DNA of 64,000 nucleotides from Nectonema munidae. Taxonomy: Eukaryota > Nematomorpha > Nectonematoida > Nectonematidae. The position numbers were made by a program, and so were the translations under genes. The stretch lies in contig JAUIRK010000855.1 in the NCBI GenBank assembly GCA_030549495.1, positions 1,985,501 through 2,049,500 on the forward strand, given 5' to 3'. The stretch's first letter is position 1. Each line of letters begins with the position of its first letter. Below are positions 37,506 to 51,000 of this stretch, piece by piece. Below the pieces are notes generated by a model. That model was given only the letters and a program-made list of their open reading frames with translations, was not told the DNA's origin and did not search any database.

Positions 37506-39005
37506 TTTCTGCGAAATTTTTCTTTGTGCACTATATTCTTAAATCATGTTTTATCTCACAATTATAATGTTGGATAAAGTAATCTTGCAGTTTGAAATGA
37601 AATTAGAAATATATATTCCAATTCAATAAATTTCATTAAATTTTTAACTTTTATTACTGTTATAAACTTCTAATATTTTATTTGAGGTTTAAAATTTTTG
37701 TATGCAATACAAGACTTAAAAGTTTTTCAAAATTCGCAAAGAAAAAGATTCAGGATTCAGAGCAAATTTTTCCATATCAGCTATATCACAATGGCAATTT
37801 ACACATGATGGCAATTTTTGGAAGGGTAATATGCACAATGGCAATTTTTGAACTGGTAATCTTTTTGTGACATTTAAAAAGAACATAAATGTTTGGAAAT
37901 AGCCATTCATCTTTTTTCTTAATTGCTTTTGGGGGATATTCAGGCCGCATATTTATAAATATTTCGATGAAATTATTTTTCCATTTTATTTTTATCGAAA
38001 ATAATTCTATACAAGACAAATCTTCTTTGTATTTTGTTATACCGTATTCTAGATTCGCATCTTTTACCAACAAAATACATGGAACAAGACCAAATAAAGA
38101 AGTTGAAATCATTTCGGATAGAGAAAATTTTTGATTAAGACACATGATAATGTGATAGAGAAAAGATGAGAAATGTATTGATAAATTGTCATGAACACAA
38201 CAATAAATTAAAAAGTTATGATAGTGTCTACTATGATTACCGCCATCCCAGTCATCAAAGATAGTATTAATGACCTATCATTTCTAAAGTTTCAACGTTT
38301 TATATAAAAAACTTGTAGAAGAGTTGATATGCATTTTTGACCAGCAAGTTTTGCAAAATTCTAAAAAAAAATTTCTTTTTTTTATTCGTGGTGTTATGAT
38401 TTATACTAAATTCAATATCATCACTTCTATATCTATTATCTAATGAGTACAGACCACTATTTTTAAGAAATCAATTACGTTAAGCACATAAAGTATTGAC
38501 CATAATTTTTTTAGATTGAAAAATTTTTTGTACTATATGCCAATATTTAAATTAATAAATAGATTCTTAGAATAAGTAAAAAAATTAATGAAAAAAGAAG
38601 AGAAACAGAGGGTGTGAGGAGGGGTTTTTCCTACACCCTGCCCCCCTCCGCCGCTTGTGTACTGGGCTGTATCAAAACTCATATACGATTATATAATGAT
38701 TGAGATTTACAGAAAGCAGCTATTTATAATACATTGTTATAAATAATAATTGATTAATATTTATATAGAATTTATAAAATATGCCTTATATATAAAATAG
38801 GCTAGAAAAGAAAATAGCTGGATTAAGGATTTTTATATTAGCTATTTAGAAATAAAATTATAAAAAAGATTATTTCTTTATATAATATATAAAATATTTA
38901 TTTTATAAAATATATTTTTATTTTTTTTTTCTTTGACAATTTTTTAGCCTCTTTTTATTCACTAAATTTAAATTTTTATCATGTTTGGCTCCTCAATTTT
39001 TTAAT
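37506..39005. other. Spacer upstream of cyclin B3
   Basis: The minus frame 37786-38145 (119 codons) and the plus frame 37889-38134 overlap; neither has a family, and a short direct repeat (ATGGCAATTTTTG) underlies part of them. At 38630-38665 a hAT-like end (inverted: CAGTACACAAGCGGCGGAGG) appears without a partner. The cyclin promoter probably lies in 38700-39005, but no element can be named. A seven-codon upstream frame starts at 38981. Confidence 0.4.
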
Positions 39006-42000
39006 ATGAAAAGCGTTCTCAAAGATAGAAATTGTTTAGAGAATGTAAGTTTAATTTACTTGATTGGCACTTTTATTTTAATCTCTTTATTTTTAATATT
39101 TAGGCATATTCTACAACCAAAAGAGGGCCAAAAAATGTTCAAACTGTTAAGTATAGCAAGAAAAAGAAAAAATCTGTTGATGCTAAAAAAACGATAGAAC
39201 CTTATACGAATACCGATAAAGTGATTATTTAATAATATGTATCTTAATATTATATAGTTTTTTCAATTTTAAGGCATTTGACAAAGAAGATTCAAATTCT
39301 AGTGTCTACATTACACCGTATTTTTTATTTATAATTTTAAAATTTCAGAATCTTAACTTGCTAATTATTTTTCTAGCAGCGAATTTAAGGGCCAAAAATG
39401 TGAAGAATCATTTTTAAGTAATTCAACTTATAATGCACTTAAATCATTTGAAATAAAATCAGCTAAAAAAGACGATCTTGATCTATCAGTTTCTTCTCAA
39501 AATAACGAATTTGCATCCTTATCTGCTTCAGTATATCTATCCACAGATCATTTAAAAGTTGATACCGAACATTTTATTGCGCTTGAAGAAAAAAATGTTA
39601 AAATTGAATCCAAAAAAACTAATGCTATCTTATCAATTAAGAAAAATAAAGCTATCCGAGTTTTGAAGGAGGTAACAATATCTAATTTCATATTTCTCTA
39701 AATATTTTTTTATAATACTAATAATTTTAAAGAATTTATCTTAAATTCTATATTTTATATATATATATATATTTAGAGAACTTTATCCTATCTCGATGAT
39801 GCCTGTATTTACGCGTTCGATGTTTTCAAATATTACCGAAGTAGAGAGGTACACTTTTTAATTAATAAACTTTTTAATTTTTTGTCATATAAGTATTCCT
39901 AATCTTTTATGTATGTCTATAAAATTTAAAAATTTCTAAATGCAAAATTAAAAAGTTCTTTTCTATATTATGAAAAATTGTTTTATTTGGATTTAAAAAT
40001 GCTATAAATTATGTATATTATTAGATAGTAAAATTTATGCTAGAAAGTTTCAAAGCCTTATTCTTGTGAAATGCTTACATTTCAATAAGCTTTATTTTTC
40101 AAAGGATTTCTTAAATGTCAATAACAATGGAAATTTTTCGTATAGATTACTTTAATTTCAATATTGATGTTTTTTTTTATTTATTCTACGCAACCATTTT
40201 ATTTGTAAAAAATTAATTAAGATATCAACCAAATGATCATACATGTATGACGTCACTTAACACGGGGGGGGGGGGGTAAACTTATTTTAGATACTCTGTA
40301 TTAAAAATATGGCAAGAGGGGTAAAAATCACGGCTAAAGGGGGAGGGAGGGGGGTTCAAAAACTTTAAAAATTTTGGGACGTGATTTATGTATGATCCCT
40401 CTAGAAAAATTTAGTTAAAAATGATAAATAATCAATAATAATTCAATTTTGCATGATTCTCGATAAAAAAATAATTGGGTAAACTAAAAAAATGTTCTTG
40501 GAAAAAACAAAAGTCTTCTAAATATTTACGAAGTTGATAAAAAAAAATTTTAAAATTCTTATCCACTATTAAAAATGAAACAAAACTTTCATTGAATAAG
40601 TGATGCTAAATAAAATCCCTTTTTAACATAAAACGCGTTGTTTCTTTTTCTTTTTTATAATTCTTCACCACACTCTATTTCGTTCTTATTAACTGATGAG
40701 TTTAGCAGGTAGTTTGATTGATACACAGTCTTTTGCGTAATAATTTAGTTAATTGTAAATTGTTCCAATGAATTACCTAATTTGTATCATGCAGTTTAGT
40801 TAAGCTTGTCAGTTCTCAGTAACAATTCTCTCTGTTATACTGATATACATAGTACTTTCATATTTTTTACATACTTTTCTCTTACCTTTTGGTATTGATT
40901 CATTCAGTTTCCCAACCTTAATTGCATTAAACACATTGTTTTATGCTAGAATCACTGGAGCCAAACATTGCTCTTTTGCATTTCACTTTAATAATTGAAT
41001 TTTCACATTTTAATATTTTTTTGATGAATTATCAATAATTTTTCTAATAAACTTTATTGATATAAAATGTGGATTAGGTTATCCAAAGGCTTGCGTTCAA
41101 ATTCAGCATATAACCTTTGCTCATAGTTGGATTCAAGACGTTAAAGCGCACCTTCTTGATGAAAACATCCCACGCTACATCTATTTCTGCATAAAATCGA
41201 AGCTAAGTTCTGTTTAGTATAAAAAAAGTGTACAAATGTATGCCTAAAATTTATTTTCTTTGCCAAATCTGCTTTATTGATTGTATTTTTTAGTCATCAA
41301 TCAATATTACAAAACCTCAAAACGAGCCATAATCTGCTAAGGACCGAATGAAGATGCTTATAATATGAGAGCGTCACTGATTTTGACTAATCACATTTTT
41401 TCCTCAACTTGCATAATAGTTGATTGACAAGTGCTTAACCAATTACTAAATCGGTTTTAATGTCTAAAATTTTGGAAACCTATTGTTAGGGTTAGTGTTA
41501 GATTGAGGTTAGGTTTAGTCTTAGCGCATCGTACATACATACATACATACATACATTTTTTGTGGCTAACTTTCCTATCTATTTGTATATACTACACATC
41601 TGACACAAAAATATTTAGACATACATTACATACATACATTCAAGCGTTTAGCCAGAAAAAAATTAGGAGCTGCTAAAGTAAAAAACATATTAGCAACATG
41701 GTTCTCAAATCTCTATATCATATTACATCTCTGTATTAATATTTCATTCACCCGTCATCTGTAGAAAAGACGGTGGAATGGCGTTAAGATTAGTGTAAAT
41801 TTAACAAATCAGTGTTAGGGGGGGCTGAGGGACTAGAACCCCCTCTTGCCCCTCCCTGGCTACTGCCTTGCATACTTATATATCAATGAGAGCACTATGA
41901 TAGTCGGAAATGTAAATTAAGTTTAAACGTTTCAGGCTCACTTCAAAGTTTCGAATTATATGAGCGCGCTGCAAGAAGATTTGAAGCCTTTCATGCGCTC

Positions 42001-45000
42001 AATTTTGGTTGATTGGTTGGTGGAGGTTGTCGATCACTTTGATATCTGCGCGGAGAGTCTTTATCTTACAATTAAAATGACGGACTTGTTTTTGTCTCGC
42101 GTCCCCATTTCAAAGGAAGATTTGCAACTGTTGGGTGCAACTGCTTTGTTCATCTCCTGCAAATTTGACGTATTTCTTTTTCCCTCATGCTTTTCATTTA
42201 TCGTGAGATGTGTGCCGCAAACACTTTCCCACCCAATGCGATCATAAATATATCACCAATAAAAATTTTAACGAGATATCCTAGACTTAAATAAAAGACT
42301 GTCCGTTCATTAGTTCAATATAGAGAATTAGTACAAGAAGGTTTTAGCAAATCCGAGATTTTTATTTGGGTAGATTTTGATCATTTTTGACGAAGTTTTT
42401 GTAAATCATTTTTTGTTACGTCCTTTCGCCTGAGGAAACACCACCTACTAACTGACGTATGCATATGCTGCTAAAACTGCCTTGTCGCATTTGCATAATT
42501 AGAAAAAAAAATTAATTATGGGTATCGAGACCAAGGGACGAATAGACTTCGATAGCAAGGGCGCACATCCTCAAAATTATTGGGGGGCGAAATTTTTTTG
42601 TTGCAATTTTCAAAATTAGTGGTCTGGAAATACCACGGGAGACCAAATATTCAAGCAATCCTTTAAAATAGAGTGTATTCAGCGCATACCTAAAGTCCTA
42701 AATTTATAAGACTACTTTATATTTTTTTTTACAAAATTGGTGATTTTAAATACTATACTTCAGGCGAAAATATTTTAATTAAGTTTGCAGAATATAGACT
42801 AGTTTAAAAAAATCCAAAATTGTTAGGGGGTGGAATAGGCTTTTCATTTGAAAAATGAAGTAGTCTACCAGGCACATTACAGGAAATGATGAAAGGATAT
42901 TTGATTCATAGAGAAAACAAATAACTGAAGGTTAGATAGTTTTATGAGTGAATTTAGTCAAAGGCAAAGAGTCTACTAGACACCCTGGTGATGTTTATAT
43001 GAAAAAATGTGATTGATTCAGGGGCAAGGGTATAAAACGAAGTTATAATTGTGCAAACAAAAATAAAATTAAAAATTAAGATTGCATTATTTCATTTTAC
43101 TCAGCATTATTCAAAAATAGTTTAAAAGCTAAATTGATACAAGCTACAAAAATCTACATAAAGTAAAATAACTGTTAACATTTTGCAATGATTTGCCTTT
43201 TATAATAACTTTTAAGGAAAAAAATCTATCAGAAAAAGTTATAGAGCTTCAACAAAAACTAAAAAAATTTAGAGCATAACTTAAGTTTTTTGAAAACTAA
43301 TTTGACGTATCCTCTACAGCATACTCTATGGGTGGCATGGCAAGTTGGTTGAGATGATGGACTCTGGATTGGATTCCTCATCGATACGAATTTGTTCATA
43401 GTTTGACATAAGCGGTACATCAGTGCCTGGTCAATGAAAATACATCCACTGCACCTAACCTTTTACTCAAAATTGAAAAATTTGCTACATAATTAACATA
43501 AGAGAGAAAAGAAACAAAATAAACTAATAAAGCAATTATCACTATTTTAAAATGGAACCGCCTGTTCTCAGAATAATTTCAAAATAATAGGAGGCATAAA
43601 GAATTAGAGTTTATTTGATATTTTCAAGTTTTTATAAGCAGCAAAAGCCAACCTTTAAGTAGCTAGCCCTTATAATTAGAAAATTATTTAAACTAACGGT
43701 CGACAGACATTTCGCCCCATAGACAATTTGCCCCCTGACAAATTGTCTCATAGGCTATTAGTTTCATCCATCTTTGCTTATTATATGACATATGTGTAAA
43801 ATTATTAAAAAATTTTATATTCTTGTTTATTTTATCTCTACTAAATTATTTCAAATTAATCAATTTATCTCTTAATTTTTTAGAATTGTCCATGAGACAA
43901 AATGTCTTATGAAAATAACGGGGCGAATTGTCCATGAAACAAAATGTCTTATGAAAATAATGGGGCGAATTGTCCATGGGACGAACTGTCTTATGAAAAT
44001 AATGGGGCGAATTGTCCATGGGACGAACTGTCTTATGAAAATAATGGGGCGAAATGTCCGAGGACCAAACTAACATAAATCAAAGTATACGAGAAAAGAA
44101 AATCATTGCGTTTTTTGAATATTTCTGTATACAAATATAATTCTAACAGCTGTCATAAATAGATCAAGTATATTTTTAACAACTGAAACATTTTGTTACG
44201 ATATTATATTTTTATTATAATCAACAAATTTTGGTAAAAAAATGATTTAATTAATTATGTACAGTGTTACTTATAAAATTTAACAATCGAACATTATAAA
44301 AAATATCTCTGCTCAAATATTAAGCAAATAGAGTATTCTTGCTTTTAAACTGAATAGATAATCAAAATATTCATTCCCAAATAACTATTTAAAAAATTAA
44401 AGTGTTCAAATGTTACAAAATGTAGCAAACGTAGTGATAAAGATTAAGTGACTTTTGTTTTAAAAAAAATTCTTAGCGCGAGTCTAACAATATTCATTGA
44501 TATAAAATTGTAACGATTGAAAACTATTTTAATTTAACTCTAAATGCAAATTAGACAGAAGCAGTGGTGTAGCCAAAAAAAGTTGATAGAAAGGGCACAT
44601 TAAAAACAAAAAACTTGCGCAACATTTTATATACTTTCTTGATCCTTTCATTGGAGAAATTTTCAAAAACTGATATCGTATAAGATGCATGGGGGCACCA
44701 CGAGGTACATAGGAGTGTGGGCACGGCCCCTCATGCCCCAGTCTAGCTACGTCACTGGAGAGAAGAGAACTGAATGAGATAGGAGAGCTTAACAAGAGAA
44801 GAGGGCTTGAATGAGAGCTTGAGTGAATGATTGAGTTTTAGCAGGGAAAGCGGAAGAGGAAAACAGAGGAGACAGAAAGAGAAATAGAATCACTGTGACA
44901 GAAGATGAGAAAATCTAGTGGATCATCAACATGTGTTTGATCTGTGACCTGTGTGCATATTGAAGCAAAGGATTATTATTATATAGCTATCACGCATCGT

Positions 45001-48000
45001 CTGTAAAATATGTTCGATAGGAATTTCAGAGCAGCTTGGCATGATGTTTGATTGATTGATTCGAAAGTCTGCATTCCTTCTATGCGATCATCATACATGT
45101 TTTACAAACAAGCGCAACTCTTACTTATAAAAAATTATTGGGGGGCGAATGTCATTTTCGCCCCCCTGAAAACACATTGGGGGCGGGGCGGTCGCCCCCC
45201 GGATGTGCGCCCCTGTTCGATAGCTGGGGGCTGGTGGTAAGGATAGTCACAATCAGGAATCGAACCCAGACCATCTGGATCGGGACCCCACGCTCCTACT
45301 ACCAAGTCATCTGCCGACACTAATTAATACTTTTAAGACTAAATATATTGGTGTATATGCTGATGTATGACCCTTAAGCACATCTAGGGAGTCGAAGAAA
45401 AATATCGGACTTCGACCCCTATTACTTACAAAAATCCGATTCCGTCTCGTACTTAAAAAACCTGACTTCCAGTTCTACTTCAAGTACTTAAAATATCTGA
45501 CTTTGACGAAAGAAAGCTCACTCCATATGTTTACAAAAATTAAACTATTTTTGCCTTTATTAAAATACTTAAAATAACTGATTCCGACGCAGTCTCCTAT
45601 CCCTTTAACTTTCCTCTCCAACCCTTCCTTTAGCTATCCTAATTTTGTCTTCAAAAATACACCGAACACAGAATACGAAGTTTTAAAATATTCACGAAAT
45701 TCAAAATTCAAATCTACAACGTTTCATCATCCTTTTGTCTCCAGGAGGAGAACAAGATCTAGCCAGGGTCGACCTTTTTCATTTTTTGCAGCGTCGTCTC
45801 TATTGCTTTCTCAGTTGTGCATCTTCCAGAGAAGGTCGTCCCCTTTTCTCCATATCTGCTTTCACCACCTCTTCCCAAGATTTCTTGGGGCGCTCTTTCT
45901 TCTCTTTTCCAGTCACAACTTCGTCCCTCACCCTCCTAAGCAAACGTTGTTCGCTTTTTACGAATTATCCAACGTTTAATTTGCGTTACAAAATATGCGT
46001 TGATGAATAACTCCATAACTTAGTTTTTGGAAATTGGTTTTGACTTTTTGTTCTTGAAGCTTTTAGGGGCTGACTTATACACGGTATTGCTTTGTTTAGA
46101 GTTCTTTGCTTTTTTCTAAATTGCCAAGACAATTTAAAAGTCTATATTTGGTTAAGAATTATTTCTAGTCAAATTTGTGTGATAGAGGCAGCTTCACTCA
46201 AACTTAGATATGTGTATTCCTTTTTCAAAAACGCAACGATTTTTGTCCAATCGCTTCCGCATATTTGTGATGTCAAAGCAATCACGGAGCAAACCTTATT
46301 TTGATAAAGTATGAAATTTAATGCGAAGAAAATGTTAGTTATATGGTGGTGGTATTGTGTAATTGATTGGCGAATAAAAATATGAGCGCTTGTCGCATTT
46401 TCTTCATCCCCTTTTGAGGTTTTGGATGAAGATGAAGATAAAAAAAAATTAAAATAAATATTGATTGAAAAAGAAGTTAGACGATTAGTCTTTAAAAAAT
46501 TTGGACAGTAGTTTGATAAAATGTTTGCTAATTGCAGTGCCATTATTGCATTCGTTTTATGTTACGAAGCATGTCTAAATAATGTTAGATAAAGCATATA
46601 CTTATTTTAAGAAGCCTTTGTTGAAAGAATTGAACTTGGTATAGCATAAAGGTAAAGGTAACATGGGGTGTTTTGATCGAGAAGGCACAATTGCTAAGCT
46701 TGTGAGGAAAGTAGGCTTGATACGGGATCGAACCCAAGACCTTGAGTTATCGAATCCAGCATCTAACCAACCGTACTCACGCCCTCTTATATGCAAAGTG
46801 TACTTAACAAGCGGTTTATCGGCTTTATTTACGTGGGACGATAAATATATTGCGTTAATCAACTAAATATCTCTTCCTAGTTCTTTTCTTCCACCCGTAT
46901 CGCCTCTATACGACTTAATCTCCCATCTTAGATGTTTGGAATGTGTAATGAAAATAGTGGCTTAATTATTTGTTTGTTCGTTTTTTAAGAGGGTGATCTT
47001 TTTAAGCGAAGATTTAAAAATCACTATACTCCTAGTCGGATCCACATAAATTTTTTCACAATCAAATTATATTGTTTCTGTGACTTGTACTTACATTTTT
47101 GTGAAGAGATGTATTTAACTTTGTTCAGTGCGATTTTGTCCCAATACGAAAATTGGTGTTTTATATTTTAGAAAAAAAGTTGCTTTGCTTAAACCTATTT
47201 TTTTTATTATTTATTTTAAAATGTATTCCCAAAAGATCCTAATTTTTTTGTTTAATGTAAAATTATTCTTTTTTTTTGTGAGGTACGCCTAACGCCTTTT
47301 AAAAACAAATCAATGTACTTTTACAGGAACGCAAGTTTCCTGTTCTCCAAGACCTGGTGTCGATGTGTGATGATGCGTACACTACGGAACAATTTCTCAA
47401 AATGGAAGAAAACCTCTTGATAACTCTTCAGTTCGACTTAGGGATTCCCCTTTCCTACAGATTTCTTCGTAGATATTCAAGAGTAATTCTTAATCTTCTA
47501 AATTTGTACCATATGTTTTACGAATAAATATAAATTTTTGGCATAAGACCAATGAATTCCTCTTTCGCCAAACTATTGATAGATATGACGTCTGTATTCT
47601 TTTTGAATCCGAAAGGAGAGAAATTGGATCTTATGTTCTGACTTCTCCTTAAGTTAAACCTCTATAAAGCGCCTAGTTCTGTCTTAAAGAAAATATTGTT
47701 CGTTGTATACATACTTTTTCGGATCAGAAAATTTGTAAACTATGTAACATGTGTAGGGACATCAGATGTCAATCAGAATACCATTTATTTTAATGTATTG
47801 TTAACAGACATGTGGCTTTTTATCAAACTACACAACGTTAATAACATTTAATGAAATTAAAAAAGCATTTTGGAGAGAAAAAAAATTTTTTGGGAGATAA
47901 AAAAAAATTCTCTCGGACCGAGTTTTCTTTTTTTTTTTACTATTTTTGAAAATTTAAGCGCCATATTATGCCTAAATTAATCCTAAGTCAGCAATTATAC

Positions 48001-51000
48001 ATTTTATTTGCCTTTTTGAAGCTCTTTTAGAGGACACGATATCATTTTTCTACAACTACAGACCTTAATACTCTATGTGAATTTGAAACTTAGTATTCCA
48101 AAACTGAGTTTTCTGAGGCCAAGCTTTCCTAGCACCAATTTTTTGACCTATTTAGAACAGGACCTCCATGTTGAGGGAATTTTTTGAAATTGAAAAAAGT
48201 ATCATATGTTATGTCAAAAACCCTTTGATACTAAAAGTATTTGTCTAATTATTTATTTTAAAGCATTCAGTCGTGTTCTTTATCTGCATCCAAAAAGTTA
48301 AAGTGACTTTTTAAGAATTAGAAGCTAAATTGACTTCATTGGAAGCTGGGATATCAAGGTTCAATCCTCACAGTAGACGTCATATATTTTCTGGAATAAA
48401 GATTTTAACTTTTTAAATCGGATTTTATAAAATTCAGTTAATTTTTAATCGATAAACAGAGCTAAAAATATATACTATACAAAATTGATTGAGTAAACCA
48501 ATAAACAATAGTGATTAACCCGTTAACAACCAGAATAATCAGACGATATCTAATGTAAAGCAGAAGATTTGTATTAAAAAGGATTTATAAAATCAAACGA
48601 TTCATATTTTTGTAAAGTCGACTATGTCGATAACCGGTTAAGAACGCCTTACTTTTCCACATATTTTTATTGCATTAAAAAATGAGGGGCCATGTTTTTT
48701 CAGTTTGAAAAAGTCCATAAGAAAAAAAAGTTTGAGAATCACTGATTTAAAACATAGGGCGTAGCTAGCTTATAACACGTGTAATTGTACCATTAGTTCA
48801 GCACTATAATTTTCAAATAATGATCACTTTCAGAAGTTCAGACTATCATCGCTAAATGCAGACACAGTTAAATAAAACCTCTTTCTAATCTATCTCTTCT
48901 CTATTGTAAGCAGAAAAGAAATTGTTTATGAAACGTAAACTACGTAGAATTCCTGATTCGATCACTAATCCACATTTAGCGTGGTCAAGGGATCAGCTCA
49001 AAATGTGAAGTAATTGAACACCACCGTCTTTGATTTGTAGATCCTTGGAATGCCCATTGCCATTCTCACACTAGCCAGATACATCCTTGAGACGTCGCTT
49101 CTTTGTTATGACTTTGTCAGCGTGCCGGACTCTTTGATGGCTGTTGCTGCGTTGCGTTTAGCGATGAAGATGTCCAAATTATCTGATGAGTGGGTAAGCT
49201 TTTTCTCATTTTTGCCATTATTTTCAGGAAAGCCTAAATATTTGAGTCTATTTTTCTGTCGAAAGTAACTTTTTAACTTTCCACGTTTCATTTTCGGTGG
49301 CATGGCAGGTGGTTGAGATGATGGACTCAGCCAGGAAGCCTCTGGTTTCGATTCCTCATCGATACCAATTTGTTCATAGTTTGACATAAGCGGTACATCA
49401 GTGCCTTTTCAATGAAAACACACCCACGGTAACTTTACCCTTACTTTACTTTACCAAACAACTTGGAAATCAGGGATAAGTCAAGACATTTTGAGATATG
49501 ATGGGGGATATTGTGTAATTACTCTTCCATTTTCAGTAATACCATCCTTGACCTTTTGAGAAGACGTTCCTTGAAAACTTTTCAAGATTCCAATATTATC
49601 CAATTATTTTCGAACTACCCTTTCGCTTCTAACAGATTTTTAAATTTGCTTTACTTTCTTTCCTTCTTTTTTATTCCGTTTGTAGAATTATTCTTGCTGA
49701 CAAGAGTCTATTCTCCATTGTTCCAAGACTTTTTGTGCAATTTCAAAACACCAGGTCAAATTTATAAATGTCAAACCATTTGGTATACGAAAAATGGAAC
49801 TGAAATATTTGTGAGTGTCGAGGGATCAATTTCATAGAATTTTGACACATACCGTAATCGAAATCGCGAAAGATGTAATTCTTTCCTGTAATCATTTTAA
49901 TCTATCTTTTAATATTTAATCTGTAATTCATCTTTTAGTGAATTTGTATTTTTCTTGTTAAGCACACTCACTCATCAGAATTTTTACCCCTAATTTGAGG
50001 ATTTTAAATTTACCTCCGGCTCTACTCTTCAAGAATCCTAATCTGAACTCTCAGAAAGTTGGTTCCCATTCCTTCTTTATGAGTTTGCATTACGTTATCG
50101 CTTTTCAAACCGTTAATTAGAGCGAAGAATTTTTAGATTCTCTATTATGAAAAGGTGTTTAAGAAGTTAACTCCAGGAATCAGAAATGCACATTTTCTTG
50201 ATCCCCTATTGGGTTTCCTATCCCAAATTTATAACATTACTAATTTTTCAGACATATGCTAAAAATTACAGTTATCCACCTAGATAATCATTCTTTTTAT
50301 AAACGCAATTGCGATGCTATATCATATGCTATCATAATGAATTGATCTAATGTGATGATGAATGATCAGAATCGCAATGCACGATGATTGATTGATGCTG
50401 ATGAATGATATAATGTTTAAATAAAAATTTAACTTTTCACAAAACAATGTATTGAAGAAAAAAATATGAGCTATGTTTATATTAATTAATTATATTATCG
50501 TTTGATATCATTACCAATATTTAAAATCATTTATCAAAAAAGGGAACAATCATCTTATTCATGCCCAAATAATATAATTCAACAACAACAAAAAACGTTT
50601 GGGTGTATTTTTAACTCAATGCGTTTGTTCCTAACGTCAAAATTTTTGACCTATTTAAGTATAGATTTAAAAATTTTGAATAGCTCTATCTTTGACTTGC
50701 AAAATTTTCTAAAAATTTCTGAATATTATATCGTGTTTCAATCGATGGATCTTAAGTGAATTTACCCATACTAAGATGACCTTTGTCAAAATGCATAAAT
50801 CAAATTGCTCATGATGTAATCTTTTTCACATTAAAATAAATATAATATTTAAAAAAAATTCCTCAAAAAGAAACTATAAACTAGGACCTTGGAAAGACTA
50901 CTTATAAGCATGTTATCTCCCGGATAGTCTTGCTAGACTACTGATATATACTTGAGATGTTTGAGATTCAAATTTATTTTGAGATAAAAAAAATTCGATA

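Larger units (their letters stand above)
42556..45215. mobile_element. 2.66-kb non-autonomous hAT element in cyclin B3 intron 6
   Basis: Left end CAAGGGCGCACATCC, right end inverted CAGGGGCGCACATCC (14 of 15). The perfect 8-bp target duplication TTCGATAG lies at 42548-42555 and 45216-45223. No hAT transposase was recognised, so it would depend on an enzyme made elsewhere. It contains a SINE (43332-43470), a MITE with its own duplication (43698-44066) and a hAT MITE (44562-44757), all inserted later. Ends are shared with 26185-26461. The small frames at 45052-45323 arise from its G+C-rich end. Confidence 0.85.

Noticed and set aside
37786-38145. 119-codon minus-strand frame upstream of cyclin B3
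   Set aside because: Lys/Ile/Phe-rich, overlaps an open frame on the other strand, contains a short direct repeat, no family recognised.
43846-44076. Minus-strand frame with repeated SPHYFHKT units, tempting as a repeat protein
   Set aside because: It is the translation of a 42-bp minisatellite inside a MITE with a perfect target duplication.
45052-45323. Overlapping frames on both strands in a G+C-rich patch
   Set aside because: The patch is the right end of a hAT element plus a SINE head; the frames are shadows.
45735-46010. 91-codon plus-strand frame in cyclin B3 intron 6
   Set aside because: The coding signal is on the other strand and matches a LINE polyprotein tail.
49511-49837. Possible extra cyclin exon (108-codon frame)
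   Set aside because: The next cyclin exon is clearly 51185-51315 in phase with exon 8; this frame has no matching residues or splice sites.
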